Shown here piece after piece: positions 53,667 to 60,645 of a stretch of DNA of 64,000 bases (positions are counted from its first letter, which is position 1; each line of letters starts with the position of its first letter). A model generated the notes under the pieces. The model saw nothing but the letters and a program-made list of their open reading frames with translations. It was not told the DNA's origin and ran no database searches. The stretch is from contig NZ_JADPJH010000034.1 in assembly GCF_023073315.1 (NCBI RefSeq), positions 595,811 through 659,810 on the forward strand, written 5' to 3'. This DNA is from Bradyrhizobium sp. 1. Its GTDB lineage: Bacteria > Pseudomonadota > Alphaproteobacteria > Rhizobiales > Xanthobacteraceae. A program made the position numbers and the translations under genes.

Positions 53667-54452
53667 ATGATTCGTATCGCCGGACTTTTCACCGCCTTCG
53701 TCATCCTCGCGGGCGCGGGCCTCTCGCCTGCCATGGCCGAGGACAAGACCATCACCGTGTTCGCAGCAGCGTCGATGAAGAACGCGCTCGACGAGGTCGA
53801 TGCCGCCTACACCGCCAAGACCGGCATCAAGTTCAGCGTCAGCTATGCCGCAAGCTCGGTTCTGGCAAAACAGATCGAGCAGGGCGCGCCGGCCGACGTG
53901 TTCGTCTCCGCCGATACCGACTGGATGGACTACGCGATCTCCAAGAAGACCATCAACGAGCCGACGCGGGTCAATCTGCTCGGCAACAGCATCGTGCTGA
54001 TCGCCCCGAAGGATTCCAAAATCGACAACGTCACCATCGCCCAGGGTTTCGACCTCGCAAAGCTCGCCGGCGACGGCAAGATCGCGACCGGCGACGTCAA
54101 GTCGGTACCTGTCGGAAAATACGCCAAGGCTGCGCTGGAGAAGCTGGGCGCCTGGACCGCCGCGGAGCCGAAATTCGCGATGGCCGAGAGCGTGCGCGCC
54201 GCACTGACGCTGGTGGCGCGCGGCGAAGCCAATCTCGGCATCGTCTATTCGACCGACGCCAAGGTCGAGCCCGGCGTCAAGATCGTCGGCACGTTCCCGG
54301 CGGATTCGCATCCCGCGATCATTTATCCCGTGGCCGCGACCACGACCGCGAAGGGCGAGACCAACGACTATCTCGCTTTCCTGCGCTCGACCGCGGCCAA
54401 GACAATTCTGGAAAAATACGGCTTCAAGTTCCTGATCAGCCCATCGACTTGA
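53667..54452 (+). CDS. modA: molybdate-binding protein ModA
   Basis: A 261-residue periplasmic solute-binding protein. The signal peptide is about 1-23. The mature start TITVFAAASMKNALDEV has the AAAS oxyanion-binding motif, and SYAASSVLAKQIEQGAPADVF is the second. The later YSTDAKVEPGV is the Tyr segment. It captures molybdate for ModB/ModC. ATG 53667 has an ACGGAG box. The three mod genes are consecutive. Confidence 0.94.
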   Translation: MIRIAGLFTAFVILAGAGLSPAMAEDKTITVFAAASMKNALDEVDAAYTAKTGIKFSVSYAASSVLAKQIEQGAPADVFVSADTDWMDYAISKKTINEPTRVNLLGNSIVLIAPKDSKIDNVTIAQGFDLAKLAGDGKIATGDVKSVPVGKYAKAALEKLGAWTAAEPKFAMAESVRAALTLVARGEANLGIVYSTDAKVEPGVKIVGTFPADSHPAIIYPVAATTTAKGETNDYLAFLRSTAAKTILEKYGFKFLISPST

Positions 54453-54471
54453 TTCTTGCACCCGATCTTTC

Positions 54472-55167
54472 GTGCTCGACATCTCTCCCGCCGAATGGAC
54501 TGCGATCCTGCTCTCGCTCAGGGTCGCCGTCATTGCCACGCTGGTCGCAACGCCGTTCGGCATTGCGCTGGCGTGGCTGCTCGCCCGCAAGGATTTTTGG
54601 GGCAAGTCGATGCTCGACGCCGTCGTGCACCTGCCGCTGGTGCTGCCGCCGGTCGTCACCGGCTATCTCCTGCTGCTCACCTTCGGCCGCCGCGGCCTCG
54701 TCGGCGCCTTCCTCGCCGATCATCTCGGCATCGTCTTCGCGTTCCGCTGGACCGGCGCTGCGCTCGCCTGCGGCATCATGTCGTTTCCGCTGCTGGTGCG
54801 CCCGATGCGGCTCTCGATCGAGGCGATCGACCGGCGGCTCGAACAGGCCGCCGAAACGCTCGGTGCCGCCCCGTGGAAGGTCTTCTTCACGGTGACGCTG
54901 CCACTGGCGCTGCCCGGCGTGCTCGCCGGCATGGTGCTGGGCTTTGCCAAGGCAATCGGCGAGTTCGGCGCCACCATCACGTTCGTCTCCAACATCCCCG
55001 GCGAGACCCAGACGATTTCTTCCGCGATCTATTCGCTGATCCAGACGCCCGATGGCGACAGGGCTGCGGGGCGGCTGGTGATCGTCTCGATCGTGCTGGC
55101 GATCGGCGCGCTGATCGCCGCCGAATGGTTCGCCCGCCGCGCCACGCAACGCCTGCACGGGAACTGA
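54472..55167 (+). CDS. modB: molybdate ABC transporter permease ModB
   Basis: A 231-residue inner-membrane permease with about six helices. The ATPase-contacting loop is AAETLGAAPWKVFFTVTLPLALPG (EAA motif). The family motif GEFGATITFVSNIPGETQT follows. Start is a GTG 20 bp after modA. Forms the channel of the ModABC importer. Confidence 0.95.
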   Translation: MLDISPAEWTAILLSLRVAVIATLVATPFGIALAWLLARKDFWGKSMLDAVVHLPLVLPPVVTGYLLLLTFGRRGLVGAFLADHLGIVFAFRWTGAALACGIMSFPLLVRPMRLSIEAIDRRLEQAAETLGAAPWKVFFTVTLPLALPGVLAGMVLGFAKAIGEFGATITFVSNIPGETQTISSAIYSLIQTPDGDRAAGRLVIVSIVLAIGALIAAEWFARRATQRLHGN

Positions 55168-55169
55168 CC

Positions 55170-55832
55170 ATGCTGCGCGTCGACATCGAAAAACAGCTCG
55201 GCGAATTCTCGCTCCACGCGTCCTTCAGCAGCGAAGGCCGCGTCATCGGCCTGTTCGGCGCCTCCGGAGCCGGCAAGAGCTCGCTGGTCAACATGATCGC
55301 CGGCCTGCTGCGGCCCGACCGCGGCACCATCGTGATCGACGGCGAGACCGTCGACGACACCGCGGCCGGCATTCACGTGCCGACATATCGTCGCCGCATC
55401 GGCTATGTCTTTCAGGACGCGCGGCTGTTTCCGCATCTCAATGTCGCGCAGAACCTCGACTACGGAAGGCGGATGAACAGCCTTGCGTCCGATCCGGCCC
55501 AGCACAAGCGCGTCGTCGAGCTGCTCGACATCGGCGCACTCCTCGATCGCCGCCCCGGAAAACTCTCCGGCGGCGAACGCCAGCGCGTCGCGCTTGGACG
55601 CGCGCTGCTGTCGAAGCCGCGCCTGCTGCTGCTCGACGAGCCGCTTGGCGCGCTCGACGAGGGCCGCAAGCTCGAGATCTTGCCCTATCTGGTCCGTCTG
55701 CGCGACGAGGCCAACGTTCCCATGGTCTATGTCAGCCACGACGTCGCGGAGTTGCGGCAACTGGCGACGCAGATCGTGATGCTGAAGCAGGGGCGGGTGA
55801 CGTCGTTTGGCGGGGTGAAGGTGCTGACGTGA
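55170..55832 (+). CDS. modC: molybdate ABC transporter ATPase, short ModC
   Basis: A 220-residue ABC ATPase. Walker A is GASGAGKS (30-37), Q-loop YVFQDARLF, signature LSGGERQRVAL, Walker B LLLLDEPLG, and H-loop YVSHDV. Classic ModC (about 350 residues) has a C-terminal MOP/TOBE molybdate-sensing domain; here it is absent and translation stops just after the H-loop region. Only 2 bp separate it from modB. The final 69 bp including the stop are duplicated at 59516-59583. Confidence 0.94.
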   Translation: MLRVDIEKQLGEFSLHASFSSEGRVIGLFGASGAGKSSLVNMIAGLLRPDRGTIVIDGETVDDTAAGIHVPTYRRRIGYVFQDARLFPHLNVAQNLDYGRRMNSLASDPAQHKRVVELLDIGALLDRRPGKLSGGERQRVALGRALLSKPRLLLLDEPLGALDEGRKLEILPYLVRLRDEANVPMVYVSHDVAELRQLATQIVMLKQGRVTSFGGVKVLT

Positions 55833-56871
55833 GGACGTAGCCCGGATGGAGCGCGGCGTCCGCCGGCATGCCATGCGCCCGTTTGACGTTGTCGAGAAAC
55901 TGCCGCACGCTTTCCCGCCATGTGAAGGTCAAGGCATAGGTCCGGCATTTTTCGCGCGGCACCTGCAAGGCGGCGAGTGCCGCGCGGCGCAGGTCGGCGT
56001 CGAGACAGCCGCAGCCGGACCTGCCGATCACGTCGAGCGGCCCCATCACCGGGAAGGCCGCGACCGGCAGGCCACACGCCAGCGCTTCCAAGATCACCAT
56101 CCCGAACGTATCGGTCAGGCTCGGAAAGACGAAGACATCGGCCGACGCGTAGACGTCGGCGAGCGCTTGCCCGGTCCGCATGCCCAGAAAATCGACCTGC
56201 GGAAACCGCGCCTGCAGGCTGGCCCGCAACGGCCCATCCCCGACCACGACCTTCGAGCCCGGCAGGTCCAGAGCCAGGAAGGCTTCGAGGTTCTTCTCGA
56301 CCGCGATGCGGCCGACATACAGGAACACCGGCCCCGGAAAGGCGAGCGGCCGCACGCTGCGGGGACGAAACAGCTCGGCATCGACGCCGCGCGACCACGG
56401 CATCAGGTTGCGGAAGCCGTGCGCCTTCAACGCCTGCTCCAGCATCGGCGAGCCGACCATGGTGCCATCGCCGCCGTTGTGGAAACGGCGCAACGCCGCA
56501 TAGCTCCACCTCAGCGGCACCGGCAGCCGCGCCGCCAGATATTCGGGAAAGCGGGTGTGGTAGCTCGTCGTGAACGGATAGCCGCGGGTCTGGCAGACAT
56601 AGCGCGTGATCCACCCGATCGGCCCCTCGGTCGCGATGTGGACGGAATCCGGGCCGATGCTTTTGATCGCGCGTTCGACCCGTCCCACCGAGGGCAGCGC
56701 AAGGCGGATCTCCCGGTAGCCAGGCAGCGGCACCGAGCGAAAATCGTCCGGCGTGAGGAAGCCGATATCGGCGCCGAACGACGGCGCTTCGCGGGCGAGA
56801 TATTCGAGCGAGCGCACCACGCCGTTGACCTGTGGGCGCCAGGCGTCAGTTGCCACCAGCACGCGCATCAT
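55732..56871 (-). CDS. GT4 glycosyltransferase, Agt-like
   Basis: A 379-residue GT-B glycosyltransferase. The acceptor domain starts MRVLVATDAWRPQVNGVVRSL; the donor half has VFLYVGRIAVEKNLEAFL and PSLTDTFGMVILEALACGLPVA. It resembles proteins annotated as alpha-mannosyltransferases and the diacylglycerol glycosyltransferase Agt of rhizobia. It directly follows (4-bp overlap) a PlcP-like gene, the pairing known for phosphate-stress lipid remodelling, so a role in glycolipid synthesis is likely. Residues from about 344 on are read antisense to modC and look non-native. Confidence 0.82.
   Translation of the reverse strand: MMRVLVATDAWRPQVNGVVRSLEYLAREAPSFGADIGFLTPDDFRSVPLPGYREIRLALPSVGRVERAIKSIGPDSVHIATEGPIGWITRYVCQTRGYPFTTSYHTRFPEYLAARLPVPLRWSYAALRRFHNGGDGTMVGSPMLEQALKAHGFRNLMPWSRGVDAELFRPRSVRPLAFPGPVFLYVGRIAVEKNLEAFLALDLPGSKVVVGDGPLRASLQARFPQVDFLGMRTGQALADVYASADVFVFPSLTDTFGMVILEALACGLPVAAFPVMGPLDVIGRSGCGCLDADLRRAALAALQVPREKCRTYALTFTWRESVRQFLDNVKRAHGMPADAALHPGYVLTSAPSPRQTTSPAPASASRSASPVAATPRRRG
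55772..55840. repeat. direct repeat, copy A (modC 3' end)
   Basis: 69 bp comprising the last codons and stop of modC plus 8 bp. It matches 59516-59583 with about five substitutions and one single-base gap. The two copies bracket the lipid-gene cassette. Confidence 0.85.
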
Positions 56872-57728
56872 GCGACCGCCCGTGCGAACGGCACCACGCT
56901 CGACATCTGCTGCGGCCGCGCCTCGGCCCAGCGGATGATCTCGAACCGGCCGTCATGGTGCTCCACGACGCCGGTGCAGGATTCCACCCAGTCGCCGGTG
57001 TTGATGTAGCGAATACCGAACTCGTCATGCATCGCCGCGTGGTGGATGTGGCCGCAGATCACGCCCTGCGCATCGTGGCGCGCTGCTTCCGACGACAGCA
57101 CCTCCTCGAAGCGGCCGATGTGATTGACCGCATTCTTGACCCGCAGCTTCGCCCAGGACGAGAACGACCAATAGGCAAACCCGAACCGGCTACGGATCCA
57201 GTTGAGCCAGATGTTGGAGGCAAGCGCCGCGCGATAGCCGACATCGCCGAGCAGCGCCAGCCAGCGGGCGTGGCGCACGACGAGATCGAAGTGATCGCCA
57301 TGGACGACGAGGTAATCGCGGCCGTCAACGCCCCGGTGGATCGCGTGCTCAACCACCTCGACGTTGCCGATGGTCGAGCCGACATAGTCGCGCACGAACT
57401 CGTCGTGATTGCCCGCCACATAAACCAGCCGCTTGCCGCGCCGCGCAAGATCGACAAGCTCCTGCACCACCGCATTGTGCGTGCCTGGCCAATACCAGCT
57501 CGATCGCAGGTACCAGCCATCGACGATGTCGCCGACCAGGTACACGGTGTCGGCGTCATGATGATGGAGAAAGTCGATCAGCCGTTCGGCCTGGCATCCT
57601 CTTGTCCCGAGATGGACATCGGAGATGAACAGGCTCCTGACCTTGACGATGTCAGGCGGCAACGCCGCATCCGTGTTCCGGCATTGCGGCGGCCGGTCGC
57701 CGCCATGGCCGTCGCGGAGGAATGCCAT
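56868..57728 (-). CDS. PlcP-like metallophosphoesterase
   Basis: A 286-residue calcineurin-like phosphoesterase. The metal site is complete: SDVHLG (Asp37, His39), GDIVDGW (Asp67), GNHDEF (Asn107, His108), HGDHFD and GHIHH. Segments RGCQAERLIDFLHHHDADT and SSWYWPGTHNAVV match what I remember of rhizobial PlcP, a phospholipase C that splits phosphatidylcholine/ethanolamine to diacylglycerol under phosphate limitation. It is often annotated as UDP-2,3-diacylglucosamine hydrolase (LpxH-like), the main alternative. ATG 57728 with GGAAG box chosen; the frame is open to 57875. Confidence 0.83.
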   Translation of the reverse strand: MAFLRDGHGGDRPPQCRNTDAALPPDIVKVRSLFISDVHLGTRGCQAERLIDFLHHHDADTVYLVGDIVDGWYLRSSWYWPGTHNAVVQELVDLARRGKRLVYVAGNHDEFVRDYVGSTIGNVEVVEHAIHRGVDGRDYLVVHGDHFDLVVRHARWLALLGDVGYRAALASNIWLNWIRSRFGFAYWSFSSWAKLRVKNAVNHIGRFEEVLSSEAARHDAQGVICGHIHHAAMHDEFGIRYINTGDWVESCTGVVEHHDGRFEIIRWAEARPQQMSSVVPFARAVA

Positions 57729-57969
57729 CGCGGCAGCTTCCGCCAATCCCGCGACCGCCTTCGTCACATCCCGGTTGGCGCGCCGCCGGAAGATCGAGCG
57801 ATGCCAATACGGCGACGGCAAAAACCAGCAGCGCGAACTGTGCGCCACGATGCCGCCCGTCTGACGCCGCGACACCGAACTGAAGGCCGGCGAGCAGGAT
57901 CAGCACAGCGGCGCTGAGGTGCTCGAGCGTGTGCGAGCCGGGCCGGAAGCGGGACAACAGGCCTCTCAT
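57652..57969 (-). CDS. small membrane protein in the lipid cassette
   Basis: A 105-residue ORF starting with an ATG that overlaps the stop codon of the dedA gene (ATGA). Two hydrophobic helices (LSAAVLILLAGLQFGVAAS and AQFALLVFAVAVLASLDL) precede a basic, Gly/Pro-rich tail. The last 77 bp overlap the start of the PlcP-like gene in another frame. Coupling supports a real gene, but the tail looks like an out-of-frame read. Function unknown. Confidence 0.45.
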   Translation of the reverse strand: MRGLLSRFRPGSHTLEHLSAAVLILLAGLQFGVAASDGRHRGAQFALLVFAVAVLASLDLPAARQPGCDEGGRGIGGSCRDGIPPRRPWRRPAAAMPEHGCGVAA

Positions 57970-58643
57970 GCGATCTCCTCCACAGCCTTGATCTCCCCCA
58001 AAGCCTTGGGGGCGGCGATGGCGCGCGACGACGCCAGACGCGGCCGCGCTGCCGCGCGCTTGTAAGAGCGAAGTCCGAGAATGATCGCGACCTCCACGGC
58101 GACGAGGATGGCGACCACCCAGAAGCCGACGCTGACGGGATCCTGACCGCTGTCGCGCAACGCATAGCCGAGGCTCAAGAACGGCATGTTCCAGATCACG
58201 GTGCCGATCGCGGTGGCGGTGACGAAGGCGCGCGCCTCCAGCCGCAACACGCCGGCCGGCAACGCCAGATAGATTCGCACCGTCGGCAGCGTCTGGCCGA
58301 TCAGCGTGACCCAGAAATGGTTACTGCGATAGGCATCGGTGAGCTGCTCGTAGAACGAGGGCCGTAGCAGCACGTATTTGCCATAGGTCCTCACCAGTCG
58401 CTCGATCCGCTGCGAGCCCAGCGCGCGGCCAAGCCCGTACCAGCCGATCGCGCCGACCACCGACCCGACACTTGTCGCCAGGATGGCCATGGCCAGCATC
58501 GCGCCGTCGGACACGGTGAGACCGAGCAGCATCAACAGAACGTAAGACGGAAACACCGGAATGAATTTCTCGGCGACCGCCAGGCAACCCATGCCCAGCA
58601 GGCCGAAGTGCAGAAACATTGCGATCGTGCTCGACGTATCCAT
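57966..58643 (-). CDS. DedA/VTT-family membrane protein
   Basis: A 225-residue DedA protein. EKFIPVFPSYVLLMLLGL (about 25-42) carries the family's conserved Glu/Pro region. The re-entrant part GAIGWYGLGRALG (about 66-78) and TLPTVRIYLALPAGVLR (about 119-135, with the conserved Arg) follow. DedA proteins flip phospholipids or undecaprenyl-phosphate. The ATG at 58643 is 10 bp after the methyltransferase gene stop. Fits a lipid-handling operon. Confidence 0.85.
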   Translation of the reverse strand: MDTSSTIAMFLHFGLLGMGCLAVAEKFIPVFPSYVLLMLLGLTVSDGAMLAMAILATSVGSVVGAIGWYGLGRALGSQRIERLVRTYGKYVLLRPSFYEQLTDAYRSNHFWVTLIGQTLPTVRIYLALPAGVLRLEARAFVTATAIGTVIWNMPFLSLGYALRDSGQDPVSVGFWVVAILVAVEVAIILGLRSYKRAAARPRLASSRAIAAPKALGEIKAVEEIA

Positions 58644-58653
58644 GATGCCTCGG

Positions 58654-59232
58654 CTACGCGTAAGGGGGACGGCGGCTGATCCGGTACACCGAGGCCGGAG
58701 GCAGGTTGCGATAGGTCTGCCCGATCCGGCTTGCCTGCAGGTCGAGATGATCGAGGATCGCATCAGGGACGGGACAGCGCGGGCCGTAGGTAATCTGGTA
58801 GAACGCGCCGCCCGGACGGAGATAGGCAAACGCGCCGCCGAGAATCGCCAGCACTTTTCCCTGCGGCATCGTCAGCAGCCCGAGCCCGCTGACGACGGCG
58901 CCGACCGGCGCCCCCTCGAACAGTTTTTCTCTCGCCAGCCAGGCCGCATCCATCCACAGCACGCGCGCGCCGGGGAAGCGCCGCTGCAGCAGCGGGATGA
59001 AATCGGAGCCGTATTCGACCAGTGTCAGATCCTGCTGCCGGACGCCGCGATCGAGCAATGCGCGGGTGAAAGCGCCGGTGCCGGGGCCGAGTTCGATGAC
59101 GGGGCCGGTCTCGGCCGTGATCTCCTGCGCCATCAGCGACGACGCGGCGGGCCCGGTCGGCGCAACCGCCGCCACACGCAAGGGATCGCGAATCCAGGCG
59201 CGGAAGAACGGCAGGATGTCAGCGGCCGACAT
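58654..59232 (-). CDS. PmtA-like phospholipid N-methyltransferase
   Basis: A 192-residue class I SAM methyltransferase. SAM motif I is VIELGPGTGAFTRALL (about 45-60); the lead-in RDPLRVAAVAPTGPAASSLM resembles rhizobial PmtA, which methylates phosphatidylethanolamine stepwise to phosphatidylcholine. YGSDFIPLLQRRFPG and SGLGLLTMPQGKV are further PmtA-like blocks. Distant relative KsgA shares motif I but is longer. A strong AAGGAGGG box precedes the ATG. First gene of the cassette, so its promoter is in 59233-59515. Confidence 0.8.
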   Translation of the reverse strand: MSAADILPFFRAWIRDPLRVAAVAPTGPAASSLMAQEITAETGPVIELGPGTGAFTRALLDRGVRQQDLTLVEYGSDFIPLLQRRFPGARVLWMDAAWLAREKLFEGAPVGAVVSGLGLLTMPQGKVLAILGGAFAYLRPGGAFYQITYGPRCPVPDAILDHLDLQASRIGQTYRNLPPASVYRISRRPPYA

Positions 59233-59591
59233 GCCATCCCTCCTTCGCGTCGCAGCCGGTTTCGCAGATGAGGTCTTGTACCAAGGTCATTCAAAGGTCT
59301 TTCCGCTTGCCCGTGTCCGCCATCGAACGCGAAAGACACGCGCCGGATGAGCCATGTCCGGCGCTGCAGGATGATCAAGCCTCGCCCGACAGTGGCTTCA
59401 GTCTCACGCCAACATTGCGAGAGTCTGTCGCGAATGCGCAGCGGTCAGAAAATATCCGCGACGATCGAGCCCGATGGAGCCGCAACGTTGCCGCAATGAA
59501 CTGGACAAAAATCCGGATCGTGATGTTGAAGCAGGGTGGGTGACGTCGTTCGGCGGGATGAAGGTGCTGACGTGAGGCCGTAGTCCCTCCA
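59233..59591. other. promoter region of the lipid cassette and repeat junction
   Basis: No gene is supported here. On the minus strand 35-85 bp before the pmtA-like start there are three GACCT motifs (GACCTTTGAAT, GACCTTGGTAC, GACCTCAT) at roughly 11-13-bp spacing, a possible regulator site. I see no canonical Pho box. The direct repeat copy B starts at 59516. Confidence 0.35.
59516..59583. repeat. direct repeat, copy B (modC 3' remnant)
   Basis: 68 bp matching the 3' end of modC (55772-55840), same orientation, including the stop and the following GAGG.CGTAG. The match begins abruptly after CTGGACAAAAATCCG, which is unrelated to modC. Not a functional gene. Confidence 0.85.
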
Positions 59592-59680
59592 CCGTCATTG
59601 CGAGCGCAGCGAAGCAATCCAGGATCTTTCCGCGGAGGCAGACTGGATTGCTTCGTCGCAAGGGCTCCTCGCAATGACGG
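59592..59680. repeat. CCGTCATTGCGAG palindromic repeat
   Basis: An 89-bp element with perfect 13-bp terminal inverted repeats (CCGTCATTGCGAG / CTCGCAATGACGG) and an inner perfect 12-bp pair (GAAGCAATCCAG / CTGGATTGCTTC). This family is widespread in Bradyrhizobium intergenic DNA (from memory). It lies 8 bp beyond repeat copy B and after the GntR gene. Confidence 0.8.
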
Positions 59681-59702
59681 GAGGAGAGAGCGGCGCGAAA
59701 CG

Positions 59703-60455
59703 CTAGCGCTTGCGCCGCTTCGGCTTCATTGCGCCGAACACACTCGTCAAATCCTCACTGGCCGGCGCCGGATCATCATCCAGATGCAGGCGGCTCTCCA
59801 CATGCAAAAAATGCTCGCGCGACACGGCAATCGCACGCGCCACATCGCGGGCGCGTAACGCCTCGACGATGGCGCCGTGCTCGTCCACGGCGCAGATCGA
59901 ATCCGTGGCCGGCTCGTAGACCGAAACCATCACCGAGGAGCGGCTGAGCAGATCGGCGAGGAACCGCGTGAGCTCGGCATTGCCGAGTGCCTCGACCAGA
60001 TGGACATGGAACGCGCCGGACAGCCGCACCGACGCGGCGCGATCGCCGCGCGTTGCGGCGGCACGTTCCTCAGCGAGATGCGCAGTCAGCTTTTCGATCA
60101 AGGCTTCGTCGACAAGGCGGACGAGCTGCGTCAGCACGCCGGCCTCGAGCACGCGGTGCGCCTCGTAGACACTGCGGACATCGTCGAGCGTCGGGCGCGG
60201 CACGCGGGCGCCGCGGTTGGGGATCATTTCCAGGCGCCGCTCGGCGCCGAGCCGGTGCAGGACCTTGCGGATGCGCTCGCGCGAGACGCCAAAAATGTCG
60301 GCGAGCGGCGGCTCGGCAAGTTTGACGCCGGCCTTCAACTTGCCCTCCAGCAGCGCGTGCAGGATGGCCTGATAGACCGCCTCGTCCTCTGCCGGATTGG
60401 CCTTGCCAATCCCCTTGCCGATCCCCTTGCCGTTGCGCCTGCGCTGCGTCGCCAT
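59703..60455 (-). CDS. GntR/FCD-family transcriptional regulator
   Basis: A 250-residue regulator. A winged helix (about 20-85; EPPLADIFGVSRERIRKVLHRLG) is followed by an all-helical FCD ligand domain (about 95-225) with His-containing metal/ligand helices (HRVLEAG, FHVHLVEA, DEHGAIVEALRARD, SREHFLHVE). A GKGIGKGIGK stretch near the N-terminus comes from a 12-bp imperfect triplication (60401-60436). The frame is open to 60830 but the ATG at 60455 is preferred. Divergent from an ABC uptake operon with two identical palindromes between. Confidence 0.88.
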   Translation of the reverse strand: MATQRRRNGKGIGKGIGKANPAEDEAVYQAILHALLEGKLKAGVKLAEPPLADIFGVSRERIRKVLHRLGAERRLEMIPNRGARVPRPTLDDVRSVYEAHRVLEAGVLTQLVRLVDEALIEKLTAHLAEERAAATRGDRAASVRLSGAFHVHLVEALGNAELTRFLADLLSRSSVMVSVYEPATDSICAVDEHGAIVEALRARDVARAIAVSREHFLHVESRLHLDDDPAPASEDLTSVFGAMKPKRRKR

Positions 60456-60496
60456 GGCGATAGCTAGGCCCAAAGGATGCGCAGCGTCACCTCCAA

Positions 60497-60512
60497 AAAA
60501 TGTGCACATTTT
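60497..60512. promoter_or_regulatory. GntR operator candidate 1
   Basis: Perfect 16-bp palindrome AAAATGTGCACATTTT, 42 bp before the gntR start. Its 14-bp core recurs exactly at 60579. Confidence 0.75.
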
Positions 60513-60578
60513 CTGCGCTCCTGCACAGGGATCAATCTCGTCATAGGTCCATTCCATTGAAATCATTATGTGATTTAA

Positions 60579-60592
60579 AAATGTGCACATTT
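60579..60592. promoter_or_regulatory. GntR operator candidate 2
   Basis: Perfect 14-bp palindrome AAATGTGCACATTT, centred 81 bp from the first (about eight helical turns), 53 bp before the ABC operon start. Confidence 0.75.
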
Positions 60593-60645
60593 GGCATGGC
60601 GCTTGCTGCTGCTTCGTTGCAAGCTTTACGCACAACAAACGGGAC

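Noticed and set aside
59233..59400. Pho box upstream of the lipid cassette
   Set aside because: No CTGTCAT-type direct repeat with 11-bp period is visible on either strand, only GACCT repeats. Phosphate control therefore stays an inference from gene content.
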